From Bacteroidales bacterium UBA2295 (GTDB taxonomy: Bacteria > Bacteroidota > Bacteroidia > Bacteroidales > Tenuifilaceae): a DNA stretch of 17,303 nucleotides. The translations under genes and the position numbers were made by a program. The stretch covers positions 1-17,303 of the forward strand of contig DDWD01000200.1 in the NCBI GenBank assembly GCA_002345825.1, read 5' to 3'. Shown one piece after another: positions 7,020 through 15,125 of the stretch (positions within the stretch are counted from its first letter, which is position 1; each line of letters begins with the position of its first letter). The notes under the pieces were generated by a model. It ran no database searches. It saw nothing but the letters and a program-made list of their open reading frames with translations, and was not told where the DNA came from.

Positions 7020-7748
7020 TTGAGTAAGATAGTTAATGTTCAGGAGAATCAGGTGGAGGCAATGTTCAATGGAATTGCTCCCCAGTACGATTTTTTAAAT
7101 CATCTGCTTAGTTTTGGCATCGATAAGCTATGGCGAAAGCGACTGGTTAAGGGGGTTGCAAAACGAAACCCATCATATGTGCTTGATGTTGCAACAGGTA
7201 CAGCCGATTTGTCTGTTGCTTTGGCTCGTAGGCTAGCCAATGTCAGAATCGTAGGGGTTGATATTGCTGCGCAAATGCTAAAGTTTGCAAGTAGTAAGCT
7301 ACATCGCTTAGGTCTGGAACAGAAGATTACCTTACAAAAGGCCTCATCGCTAAGCCTGCCCTTTGATCCTAATACTTTCGATACAGCTATGGTAGCTTTC
7401 GGTGTCCGTAACTTTGAGGATCCTTTGCTAGGATTATCGGAGATGCATCGAGTGTTAAAGCCCGGAGGCTCAATTCACATCCTTGAGTTCACAACTCCTC
7501 GATACAAACTTATTGGTTGGGTTTATCGGTTTTACTTCTCAAAAATTTTACCAACAGTAGGTAGGATGGTCTCGGGACATAAGTCTGCATACACGTATCT
7601 ACCATTATCGGTAAGCGCATTTAAAGAATGGGAGGCATTTAACGAATTGCTTATGCAAGCAGGATTCGAAAATGCACAATACAAACAGCAAAGTTTAGGC
7701 GTAGCCGCAATTTATACAGCAACTAAGCCTTTGGCTAATCAACCTTAA
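7020..7748 (+). CDS. ubiE: Demethylmenaquinone methyltransferase (UbiE/MenG)
   Basis: A 242-residue class I SAM-dependent methyltransferase for the last step of menaquinone synthesis, C-methylation of demethylmenaquinone at the inner membrane surface. Family marks: YDFLNHLLSFGIDKLWRK (23-40), SAM-binding motif I LDVATGTAD (55-63), acidic GVDIA (79-83), MVAFGVRNFED (124-134) and the GGSIHILEFTTPR stretch (149 onward). The start is TTG at 7020: an in-frame TAA at 7002 leaves no upstream ATG, and the next ATG (7059) would begin exactly at the conserved MFNGIAPQYD and drop the usual short N-terminal arm. It lies 21 bp behind purL and 71 bp before porT. The ubiE-porT pairing is a known Bacteroidota gene order, which supports both calls. 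Menaquinone rather than ubiquinone is inferred from the phylum. Confidence 0.93.
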   Translation: MSKIVNVQENQVEAMFNGIAPQYDFLNHLLSFGIDKLWRKRLVKGVAKRNPSYVLDVATGTADLSVALARRLANVRIVGVDIAAQMLKFASSKLHRLGLEQKITLQKASSLSLPFDPNTFDTAMVAFGVRNFEDPLLGLSEMHRVLKPGGSIHILEFTTPRYKLIGWVYRFYFSKILPTVGRMVSGHKSAYTYLPLSVSAFKEWEAFNELLMQAGFENAQYKQQSLGVAAIYTATKPLANQP

Positions 7749-7819
7749 TTTTTTTAAAGTTATCCTAGCCACATACTAAAGGATTTAATTACCCGTTCGT
7801 TCTAAGATATTGAAAGTAT

Positions 7820-8542
7820 ATGAGGAAATCCTTAGTCTTTTTGATGTTGAGTCTTGCCTTTGCGGGATGGAGTTTCCAAAGTTTTGGACAGCTAAAACCA
7901 AAGCCAATACTCAACGATGCGGATTACGATTTTGAGAAACTTTTACGCTTTGGATTCTCCCTTGGGATTAATTTTATGGACTTTCAAATAAAAAGTAACC
8001 CCTACCAGTCCGACTCACTTTTTGTTGATAACAGTACCTTATACCCTGGTTTTAACGTTAACGTGGTTAGCGATTTGAGAATTATTCCTACCCTTAATCT
8101 TCGTTTCTTACCTGGATTAGCATTCGGACAGCGTGATGTGTACTTCTACGAAAGCGCTAACGACCTTGAGCCCACTGTTATGCAAATGGAGTCATCGTTT
8201 ATCGAATTGCCCTTGCTGTTGAAGTACTCAGCTTTTAGGGAGTGGAACGCTAGACCATATCTAATTGCAGGTACAAATTTTAGGATAGATATGGCTGCAT
8301 ATAAAAAGCTCAACATTGAAGAGGATGTGTATATAGGACTTATTAAAGGTGATGTTTACTATGAAATTGGATTTGGAGTAGATTTTTTCCTAAACTTTTT
8401 CAAGTTCTCCACCGAATTAAAGTTCTCATCAGGATTTAGGAATGCCCTGGGTGAATACGATAATGAGCAGGGTACCAAATACTTTAATGCCATAGAGAAC
8501 CTGAAATCGCAAGTAGTTACCCTTTCGTTCCATTTTGAATAG
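7820..8542 (+). CDS. porT: PorT family protein of the type IX secretion system
   Basis: A 240-residue protein with a Sec signal peptide (MRK, a hydrophobic run to about residue 18, likely cut near SFG|Q at 23/24), followed by an alternating hydrophobic/polar pattern ending in an aromatic-rich strand (VVTLSFHFE). This fits an eight-stranded outer-membrane beta barrel. PorT (SprT in gliding flavobacteria) is needed for type IX protein secretion, though its exact role is not settled. Recognition rests on size, barrel pattern, the FGFSLGINFMDFQIK opening with ELPLLLKYS in the middle, and above all the position directly behind ubiE. Other small OmpA-like or PorT-like barrels look similar, so the assignment is good but not certain. 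The oxidoreductase gene starts 8 bp downstream, suggesting co-transcription. Confidence 0.82.
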   Translation: MRKSLVFLMLSLAFAGWSFQSFGQLKPKPILNDADYDFEKLLRFGFSLGINFMDFQIKSNPYQSDSLFVDNSTLYPGFNVNVVSDLRIIPTLNLRFLPGLAFGQRDVYFYESANDLEPTVMQMESSFIELPLLLKYSAFREWNARPYLIAGTNFRIDMAAYKKLNIEEDVYIGLIKGDVYYEIGFGVDFFLNFFKFSTELKFSSGFRNALGEYDNEQGTKYFNAIENLKSQVVTLSFHFE

Positions 8543-8550
8543 ATTTGGGA

Positions 8551-10128
8551 ATGCCAATAGAATTAACCCTTGTTTTAAGCCCACAGCAGGCTGCATCAAC
8601 CAACACTATTCGACAGCTAGCCTCAAAAAAGTTAGGCAAGCGGCAATCTGATCTTGGCGATTTGCGAATTGTAAGAAAATCAATTGACGCTCGCCGGGGA
8701 AGGGTAAGGGTAAACGTTGGTGTGATTGTATATACAAAGGACGAGTCGTTTATCGATACAAATCATAAGATCGAATATCGAGATATTGCTGGTAAGCAAG
8801 AGGTTGTTATTGTGGGTGCAGGACCAGCAGGTCTATTTGCTGCGCTAAGGTTGATAGAATTGGGGTTAAAACCAATTATTGTTGAGCGGGGTAAGGATGT
8901 TTCGAGTCGCAAGCGCGATGTGGCTTTACTTAACAGGAATTCGAACTTCGATCCTGAATCGAACTATGCCTTTGGTGAGGGAGGTGCAGGAACATTCTCC
9001 GATGGTAAACTGTACACCCGATCGCGAAAAAGGGGAGATATTAATAGAATACTTAGTATTCTTCACATGCATGGTGCGCAGGATGAGATCCTTTTTGAGG
9101 CACATCCACATATTGGTACCAATGTGTTGCCCCGAGTAATCATAGCAATTCGCAAAACCATAGAGCACTTTGGTGGTATCTTTGTGTTTAATAGTAGGGT
9201 TGATAAGATACTTTATACCGACTTGGGTGTGGCTGGCGTTAGGCTAAACGATGGCAGAAAAATTCAATCCCAAGCAGTAATTCTAGCAACAGGACACTCA
9301 GCCCGTGACGTATACCAAATGCTTTGGCAGCAGAATATCTTGCTAGAGGCTAAACCTTTTGCAATGGGAGTTCGCGTTGAACATCCACAAGCTTTAATTG
9401 ATTCAATCCAGTATCACGGTATACATAGGGGCGAATTTTTACCAGCAGCAAGCTATAAGTTGGTTCAACAGGTTGAGGGAAGAGGAGTGTACTCTTTTTG
9501 TATGTGTCCTGGAGGTTTTATAGTGCCTGCAATATCATCATCAAACGAGATTGTGGTTAATGGAATGTCGCCATCGCTACGCAACTCAAAATGGGCAAAT
9601 TCAGGAATAGTGGTTGAGGTCCGGCTTGATGATCTGAAGGAGTTTAAAGAGAATGGACCACTTGCAGGCATGCATTTTCAAAAGCAAATGGAGCAGTTGG
9701 CCTTCAATCATAGCACAGGGAATGGTGTAGTTGCGCCAGCACAAAGGCTCGACGATTTTGTTGCTAGTCGAGCTTCAAGCATTCTGCCAAGTTGCTCGTA
9801 TAACCCTGGAGTAACATGCTCGCCAATTCACGAGTGGCTGCCCAGCTGGATAGCTACCCCACTACAGCAAGGTTTTAAACAGTTCGACCAGAAAATGAGA
9901 GGCTTTTTGACCAACGAAGCAATAATAGTAGCCTTGGAATCAAGAACTTCTTCGCCAGTTCGTATCCCGCGAAAAACCGATACGCTTGAACATATTCAAG
10001 TGCGAGGTTTGTTCCCATCGGGCGAGGGGGCGGGTTATGCAGGTGGTATTGTTTCGTCGGCAGTAGATGGCGAACGCTCTGCCGAAGCGGTGGCTCGCTA
10101 TCTGAGTGCTAAACCATTCGGCGCCTAA
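8551..10128 (+). CDS. NAD(P)/FAD-dependent oxidoreductase of unknown substrate
   Basis: A 525-residue flavoprotein of the conserved but uncharacterised FAD-dependent dehydrogenase group (COG2509-like). Residues 1-83 form an N-terminal domain rich in Arg/Lys that precedes the dinucleotide-binding fold. The fold opens with VVIVGAGPAGLFAALRL (GAGPAG at 89-94) and closes its first unit with IVERG; YAFGEGGAGTFSDGKLYTR is the family's signature flavin-contact stretch, and SGEGAGYAGG (from about 490) is the second FAD-binding loop. No membrane segment or signal peptide is visible, so it should be cytosolic. ATG at 8551 is chosen; an in-frame TTG two codons upstream (8545) is possible. It is 8 bp behind porT and ends in a 20-bp tail-to-tail overlap with the methyltransferase gene. 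Reaction and partner cannot be stated. Confidence 0.85.
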   Translation: MPIELTLVLSPQQAASTNTIRQLASKKLGKRQSDLGDLRIVRKSIDARRGRVRVNVGVIVYTKDESFIDTNHKIEYRDIAGKQEVVIVGAGPAGLFAALRLIELGLKPIIVERGKDVSSRKRDVALLNRNSNFDPESNYAFGEGGAGTFSDGKLYTRSRKRGDINRILSILHMHGAQDEILFEAHPHIGTNVLPRVIIAIRKTIEHFGGIFVFNSRVDKILYTDLGVAGVRLNDGRKIQSQAVILATGHSARDVYQMLWQQNILLEAKPFAMGVRVEHPQALIDSIQYHGIHRGEFLPAASYKLVQQVEGRGVYSFCMCPGGFIVPAISSSNEIVVNGMSPSLRNSKWANSGIVVEVRLDDLKEFKENGPLAGMHFQKQMEQLAFNHSTGNGVVAPAQRLDDFVASRASSILPSCSYNPGVTCSPIHEWLPSWIATPLQQGFKQFDQKMRGFLTNEAIIVALESRTSSPVRIPRKTDTLEHIQVRGLFPSGEGAGYAGGIVSSAVDGERSAEAVARYLSAKPFGA

Positions 10129-10867
10129 ACTCGGAGCAAACTATGGCAGTTGCCATGGCTACATTTAGCGATTCGCTAGTGTTACCTTGCTCTACAAAGT
10201 TTGGAATGGTGATCTTCTCCGAAATCAAATTTTCAATCTCTTTTGATATTCCTTTACCCTCATTTCCCAGAACTACTATTCCATTTTTCTGCAAATTGTG
10301 AGTGTATATGTTATTCCCATCAAGAAAAGTCCCGTATACAGGAACCTTAACCATTTTGGCATCTGCTATTGTGGTGGCAAGATTTGTGTAAATCACCTTC
10401 ACGCGTGCAATGGCTCCCATCGTTGCTTGTACAACTTTTGGTGCAAAAGCATCGGCCGAGTCGGGAGTACAAATAATTTCCCTAATCCCAAACCAATCGG
10501 CAAGCCGAATAATTGTCCCCATATTACCTGGGTCCTGAACGCTATCGAGAGCAAGCATTAGGCTATTTGAACTTTTGTTGATATTGAACACGAATTGAGG
10601 AGTGCTTACTACAGCTAGAACAGGCGAGGCAGTTATTAGCCCGCTGATGCGAGCCATATCTTTATGGCTAATCTTTACAAAACGGTTGTCGATGCTATGC
10701 CCCGTGTTGTTCCAAAGTTCGGTAAAATAAATGCTTTTAATTTGAAGCGATGAGGTTAGCAGATCATCAACCAAGCGTTGGCCCTCAGCAATAAAAAGAC
10801 CTGTTTGCTTACGGTACTTCTTTTGCTGCAACGACTTTATAAGTTTTATGGTATTTGCAGTAAGCAT
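10109..10867 (-). CDS. TrmH/SpoU (SPOUT) family RNA 2'-O-methyltransferase
   Basis: A 252-residue SAM-dependent methyltransferase with an N-terminal substrate-binding domain (about 1-95; KYRKQTGLFIAEGQRLV at 17-33 is typical) and a C-terminal SPOUT knot. The three SPOUT motifs are present: motif 1 DSVQDPGNMGTIIR (108-121), motif 2 VVLGNEGKGIS (198-208) and motif 3 SESLNVAMATA (231-241). Relatives methylate the 2'-OH of a nucleotide in 23S rRNA or tRNA; the target here is unknown. The open frame extends upstream to 10978, but those 37 residues do not look like the family, and candidate minus-strand -7 boxes lie within or close to that stretch, so the start at 10867 is preferred. It is divergent from tamL and overlaps the oxidoreductase gene by 20 bp at the 3' end. 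Confidence 0.88.
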   Translation of the reverse strand: MLTANTIKLIKSLQQKKYRKQTGLFIAEGQRLVDDLLTSSLQIKSIYFTELWNNTGHSIDNRFVKISHKDMARISGLITASPVLAVVSTPQFVFNINKSSNSLMLALDSVQDPGNMGTIIRLADWFGIREIICTPDSADAFAPKVVQATMGAIARVKVIYTNLATTIADAKMVKVPVYGTFLDGNNIYTHNLQKNGIVVLGNEGKGISKEIENLISEKITIPNFVEQGNTSESLNVAMATAIVCSEFRRRMV

Positions 10868-10882
10868 ATCTCGAAATTTCAG

Positions 10883-10890
10883 CAAACCTA
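10883..10890 (-). promoter_or_regulatory. Candidate -7 box, proximal, for the RNA methyltransferase gene
   Basis: On the minus strand this reads TAGGTTTG, an exact TAnnTTTG match ending 15 bp before the chosen start codon. It would give a very short leader of about 9 bases. No -33 element is evident. A second exact box lies further upstream at 10976-10983; either or both may be used. Confidence 0.3.
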
Positions 10891-10975
10891 GCACTTTTTT
10901 TGATGAATTAACATTTTTTATAGCCTTATGGCATTTTTTGTGCAATAGGATTTTGTGTATGCATAACCAAGATAT

Positions 10976-10983
10976 CAAAGGTA
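10976..10983 (-). promoter_or_regulatory. Candidate -7 box, distal, for the RNA methyltransferase gene
   Basis: On the minus strand this reads TACCTTTG, an exact TAnnTTTG match, with a minus-strand TTG about 25 bp further upstream (11009-11011) as a possible -33. Transcription from it would begin near 10970, inside the longest open frame, which argues against a start codon at 10978 and leaves a leader of about 100 bases. On the plus strand the neighbouring TATCTTTC (10989-10996) is a one-mismatch box that could serve tamL. Confidence 0.35.
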
Positions 10984-11043
10984 ATTACTATCTTTCACAC
11001 ACGATTTGCAAGGTGGCGTTTTCCTATAATCTTCTGCAATTTG

Positions 11044-13449
11044 ATGCAAACCATAAATAGTCTTTCGGCATATTCTAAAGTTGGGAAATCCCCATTTCCA
11101 CTCCTCTTGTTTCTTATTGGGTTTTTAGTATCGTCATGTAGCGTTACCAAAAATATACCCGAAGGTCAATATCTTCTCGATAAGGCAGAAGTTGTAATTG
11201 AGGACGAGGGCAAAGGTATACGTGAGGGCGAACTAAATAGATATATCCGGCAGAAACCAAACAAGCGAGTGCTGATGTTTCGTTTGCATCTTAGGTTGTT
11301 TAACCTGGCCAATCCCCAAAAGGAGAAGGGTATCAGCGGGATGCTCAGAAAGATTGGAGAGGAACCGGTTGTTTTGGATACATTCCAAACGCATCAAACT
11401 TCCATTAATTTATCCAAATATCTCGAGAGCAAAGGCTATTACAGTGCTAAGGTGAGCGATACAACCAAGTTGGGCAAGCGCAGAGCAACCGTTAAGTATA
11501 ACATTAGTCCCGGTTCACCGCATCGTATAAGAAACATAAAATATGTTATTGAGGATTCGCTTATTAGTAGCATCGTATTTAAAGATACCATTAATAGAGT
11601 TTTAAAGAGGGGTAATAGGTTTGATATTGAGCTGCTACGTGAAGAGCGAAACCGTATCGAGAAAGTGTTGAGGGAGGAGGGGTATTTCTTTTTCTCGTCA
11701 GACTATATATCCTTTACTGCCGATACAAGCGTGAATGAAAGAAAGGTCGACCTAGACCTAGTAATTCGAAATCGTTTTTTTCGTAATGAGTTTGGGGAGC
11801 GTATTCCTCAGCGTTACCAAAAGTACGAGATAAGCAATGTTTATATATACACCAATTACGACCCGGTAGAGTTTTTTTACCTCGAGAAGGAAAATTTTTT
11901 GGATACTATATCCTTCGATAATCAGCAATTTGTGTACTCGCTTAATACGGGGGTAAGATTAAAAACGGTAAGTAATGCTAACCTTATTAGGCCTGGACAG
12001 GTATATTCTGGGAGTATGGTTCAGAAAACACGAGATAACCTTAACTCTCTTCGATTGTTTAGAGCCGTAAATGTTTTCTTTAGGGAGGATGAAAGTGCAG
12101 ACTCAACCCAACGCGACGATTTTTTGCTGTTTAATGAAGGTTTTGAAACCGACTCGCTAAGTTTAGGCAAGCTAAACTGTTACATACAGCTAACTCCTCA
12201 TACCCTGCAAAGCTATCAGGTCGATTTGGTGGGTACCAATACTGCCTCGGATGTGGGTGTCGAAGGCAACTTGAGTTATCAGCATAAAAATATTTTTAGG
12301 GGTGCCGAAATTTTCGATACCAAGCTTCGAGGGATGGTGCAGTTTCTCTCGGGTGAGCAGTTCTCAACTAGTTCGTATGAGCTAGGAGGTTCTGTGGGGT
12401 TGAATTTTCCCCGTTTCCTTGGGCCTTTTGCGGGACAGGAGTATCAAAACCGTTATGCTCCCAAGACACAGGTAACAGCATCGTACAATTTTCAGTACAG
12501 GCCAGAGTACACCCGAACGGTTGCCGGTATGAACTACAGCTACACCTGGCGATCTGAGAATCGTTTTACCCATACATTTACACCAATTGAGCTGAATGTG
12601 ATTAATTTGTTGGCTATATCCGATGATTTTTGGCAAAAAATAAAGGACAGGTACGAGGCGAATAGTTACAAAAATCAGCTGGTTACTCTTACCGGATATA
12701 GCTTCATTTACTCCAATCAATCGGCATCTAAAAGGAACTATTCCGTGCTGCGATACAATTTCGAGGTATCGGGGAACGTCCTTAATGCCCTGTTTGATGT
12801 GATGGGACGCGAAAAGGTTGACGGAGCGTACCAAATCTTTAACACCAATTTCTCGCAATATGTTCGAACCGATATCAACTACGTTTTTAATCATATAATC
12901 GACGAGAATAACTCGGTTGTTTACCGTGTATATTCAGGTGTGGGTTTGCCCTACGGTAATTCGGCGGCCCTTCCATTCGAAAAGAAATACTTTTCGGGCG
13001 GATCAACCGGTGTAAGGGCATGGAATGCTCGAGGATTGGGGCCTGGGTCTTATATCGAGGAGCAGCTTCAATTTCCAAATCAAACTGCTGATATTAAATT
13101 TGAAGCAAACGTTGAGTATCGATTCAATTTGGTATGGCTACTCGAGGGTGCGTTGTTTTTGGATGCTGGAAATATTTGGTCAATTTCACCAAACGAGGAT
13201 AGGCCTGGGGCGGTGTTTAGTCCCAATACTTTTTACAAAGAGATTGCCCTGGGTACAGGTACTGGAATTAGGATGAACCTTGGTTTTTTTACCATCCGAT
13301 TTGATATGGGACTCAAACTTTACGATCCGGGAATTATTTCCGTTGAAGATGGAGAGTTTGTTTATAATTATGATCATTGGATTCCGTTCGATAGAAGTTA
13401 CAATAGGGATGACATTAAGTTCCACTTTGGGATAGGTTATCCTTTCTAG
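11044..13449 (+). CDS. tamL: Translocation and assembly module lipoprotein TamL (BamA/TamA family barrel)
   Basis: An 801-residue Omp85-family outer-membrane protein. It begins with a lipoprotein signal peptide: a hydrophobic run PLLLFLIGFLVSSC with a lipobox ending at Cys32, then SVTKNIPEGQYLLDKAEV, a characteristic opening of Bacteroidota TamL. Residues of about 40-400 form the POTRA region (for example GYYSAKVSDTTKLG and the IRNIKYVIED repeats); about 420-801 form the beta barrel, with FSGGSTGVRAWNARGLGPG as the Omp85 signature and a terminal Phe. TamL works with TamB, a periplasm-spanning protein, in outer-membrane protein or lipid delivery. TamB is not in the window. The frame also opens with TTG at 11041, directly before the ATG; ATG is preferred. 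Unlike TamA of proteobacteria this form is lipidated, as is known for the phylum. Divergent from the RNA methyltransferase. Confidence 0.9.
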   Translation: MQTINSLSAYSKVGKSPFPLLLFLIGFLVSSCSVTKNIPEGQYLLDKAEVVIEDEGKGIREGELNRYIRQKPNKRVLMFRLHLRLFNLANPQKEKGISGMLRKIGEEPVVLDTFQTHQTSINLSKYLESKGYYSAKVSDTTKLGKRRATVKYNISPGSPHRIRNIKYVIEDSLISSIVFKDTINRVLKRGNRFDIELLREERNRIEKVLREEGYFFFSSDYISFTADTSVNERKVDLDLVIRNRFFRNEFGERIPQRYQKYEISNVYIYTNYDPVEFFYLEKENFLDTISFDNQQFVYSLNTGVRLKTVSNANLIRPGQVYSGSMVQKTRDNLNSLRLFRAVNVFFREDESADSTQRDDFLLFNEGFETDSLSLGKLNCYIQLTPHTLQSYQVDLVGTNTASDVGVEGNLSYQHKNIFRGAEIFDTKLRGMVQFLSGEQFSTSSYELGGSVGLNFPRFLGPFAGQEYQNRYAPKTQVTASYNFQYRPEYTRTVAGMNYSYTWRSENRFTHTFTPIELNVINLLAISDDFWQKIKDRYEANSYKNQLVTLTGYSFIYSNQSASKRNYSVLRYNFEVSGNVLNALFDVMGREKVDGAYQIFNTNFSQYVRTDINYVFNHIIDENNSVVYRVYSGVGLPYGNSAALPFEKKYFSGGSTGVRAWNARGLGPGSYIEEQLQFPNQTADIKFEANVEYRFNLVWLLEGALFLDAGNIWSISPNEDRPGAVFSPNTFYKEIALGTGTGIRMNLGFFTIRFDMGLKLYDPGIISVEDGEFVYNYDHWIPFDRSYNRDDIKFHFGIGYPF

Positions 13450-13748
13450 CCATATACTAATCCTCCTCAAGCAGCTTCATTGTCAAAACCATACTCAGTT
13501 CAACATGAAATGGATAGCCGCTGGTTGATTCTGTTTTAATCAATCATCATAAAGTTGGCAAGGTGTATTCAATCAGTCAATCAGTCAATCAATCAATCTA
13601 TCAATCTATCTATCAGTCAATCCACATACGCCTTTTCCCCATTAATCCTTTTATTCCCCATTCGTCTAATAATGCTTTAGTTCTATTTGGCTTTGCCAAC
13701 ATTTTTTCGCAAATTGGCGTGATTTTTCAACAACCTTAACCCTACAAT
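13450..13748. other. Gene-free gap before the transporter operon
   Basis: No credible reading frame, RNA gene or intrinsic terminator is seen in these 299 bp. Contents in order: a weak hairpin GGTTGATT/AATCAATC (13523-13530 with 13538-13545, one G-T pair, no T-run); a degenerate tetranucleotide tract at 13569-13620, listed separately; then a pyrimidine-rich stretch with an imperfect direct repeat built on CCTTTT...CCCCATT (about 13630-13665). No TAnnTTTG box could be found, so the promoter of the transporter operon is not placed. Confidence 0.5.
13569..13620. repeat. Degenerate tetranucleotide tandem repeat, 13 units
   Basis: Thirteen uninterrupted 4-base units of the form TC(A/T)(A/G): seven TCAA, three TCAG and three TCTA, giving 52 bp in perfect 4-base register. 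Two further related units (TCAATCAT) occur at 13540-13547. The tract lies 128 bp before the start codon of the sodium symporter gene. Unit differences mean it is an old or diversified microsatellite rather than a freshly expanded one. Confidence 0.9.
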
Positions 13749-15113
13749 ATGCCTACTAACCCTACCCCCCGCGACAGCTTTGGAAGCAAGTTCGGAATTA
13801 TTGCAGCAGCAGCAGGCTCTGCTGTTGGTCTTGGCAACATTTGGAAATTTCCATACGTAGCGGGTGAGAATGGCGGAGGTGCCTTTCTTTTGATATACCT
13901 TTTCTTTGTGCTTCTAATTGGTGTCCCCGTAATGATGTCGGAGTTTGCCATTGGTCGTAAAGGACAAAAAAATGCTTATGGTTCTTTCTCGCTAATTGCG
14001 CCTGGTACTCGATGGAACCTGATAGGTTTTATGGGAGTGGTGGCAGCATTTTTCATCTTGGCTTTTTATAGTTCAGTTGCAGGATGGACACTTGAATATA
14101 TTATCAACTCAGTTACCCACAAGTTTGCAGGTCAATCGCCAGCCGACTTGGAGCGAAATTTCAATGGGTTTATATCAAATCCTCTAAAACCCATTGCTTG
14201 GCAGTTGATTTTTATGGTGATGACATCCCTAATTGTACTGGCTGGAATAAAGAAGGGGATTGAAAAGTATACCAAATTATTGATGCCAGTTCTACTATTT
14301 TTAATCATTGTACTTTGCATTCGGTCGGTTACCCTCGATGGGGGAAAGGAAGGTTTGGCTTTTCTTTTCAAACCCGATTTTAGTAAGGTTACCGGAAAAA
14401 CAATTCTATATGCTTTAGGTCAAGCTTTTTTCTCGTTAAGCCTAGGGATGGGGGCACTTATAACCTACTCGTCGTACTTTGGAAAAAAGGAGAATCTTGC
14501 TACCACAGCGGTTGAGGTTGCCATATCCGATAGCGTAATTGCAATATTGGCAGGTGTGATGATTTTTCCCGCAGTTTTTGCCTTTGGCATTGAGCCAGGA
14601 TCCGGGCCAAGCCTTGTTTTTATTACGCTCCCTGGAATCTTTCAGCAAATGCCTGGTGGCGACTTTTTCGGTGCAATTTTCTTCATTCTTTTAGCTGTTG
14701 CCGCATTAACATCAACCATATCGTTGCTTGAGGTTGTGGTTGCATTCTTCTCGGAGGAGCTGAACATAACTCGACGAAAAGCTACAATTATTGCTGCATC
14801 CTCCATTTCAGTTCTAGGTATTTTCGCTTCGCTATCATTTGGGCCCTTGGATGGGTTCACAATTTTTGGCAAGAATATCTTTGACTTGCTCGATTACACT
14901 GCTTCAAATGTATTGCTGCCACTGGGAGGGCTACTAATTGTTCTTTTTGTAGGTTGGTTTGCAGGCAAACGCATTGTAAAGCTTGAACTGACAAATGAAG
15001 GAACCCTCAAAGCCAAGTACTTCCCTGCATTTCTAAATGTAGTCAAGTTCATAGCCCCTGTTGCTATAGCTGCAATCCTAATCTATAGTATTTTCTGGGG
15101 TGGCTTAGGCTAA
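13749..15113 (+). CDS. Sodium-dependent transporter, neurotransmitter:sodium symporter (NSS/SNF) family
   Basis: A 454-residue inner-membrane protein of the LeuT fold that takes up an amino acid or related solute together with Na+. The TM1 signature GSAVGLGNIWKFPY (23-36) aligns with the LeuT sodium and substrate site, including Asn30 in the place of LeuT Asn27; ENGGGAF (40-46) follows. TM3 has Tyr107 in the place of the LeuT gate Tyr, and TM6 shows the unwound segment FSLSLGMG (228-235). I count 11 hydrophobic segments, ending near the C-terminus, as in the bacterial transporter Tyt1, rather than 12. Substrate cannot be read from sequence. It heads a likely three-gene operon: the small membrane protein follows after 12 bp, then an alanine/glycine symporter. 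Confidence 0.93.
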   Translation: MPTNPTPRDSFGSKFGIIAAAAGSAVGLGNIWKFPYVAGENGGGAFLLIYLFFVLLIGVPVMMSEFAIGRKGQKNAYGSFSLIAPGTRWNLIGFMGVVAAFFILAFYSSVAGWTLEYIINSVTHKFAGQSPADLERNFNGFISNPLKPIAWQLIFMVMTSLIVLAGIKKGIEKYTKLLMPVLLFLIIVLCIRSVTLDGGKEGLAFLFKPDFSKVTGKTILYALGQAFFSLSLGMGALITYSSYFGKKENLATTAVEVAISDSVIAILAGVMIFPAVFAFGIEPGSGPSLVFITLPGIFQQMPGGDFFGAIFFILLAVAALTSTISLLEVVVAFFSEELNITRRKATIIAASSISVLGIFASLSFGPLDGFTIFGKNIFDLLDYTASNVLLPLGGLLIVLFVGWFAGKRIVKLELTNEGTLKAKYFPAFLNVVKFIAPVAIAAILIYSIFWGGLG

Positions 15114-15125
15114 AATTTTGTAGAT

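Noticed and set aside
10868..10978. N-terminal extension of the RNA methyltransferase
   Set aside because: Family alignment by eye begins at MLTANTIKLIKSL, and an exact minus-strand -7 box lies over the upstream ATG, so its transcript would probably not contain that codon.
13523..13545. Hairpin after tamL as an intrinsic terminator
   Set aside because: The stem is AT-rich with a G-T pair and is not followed by a T-run.
13569..13620. Possible CRISPR array
   Set aside because: The unit is only 4 bp with no spacers, so it is a microsatellite.
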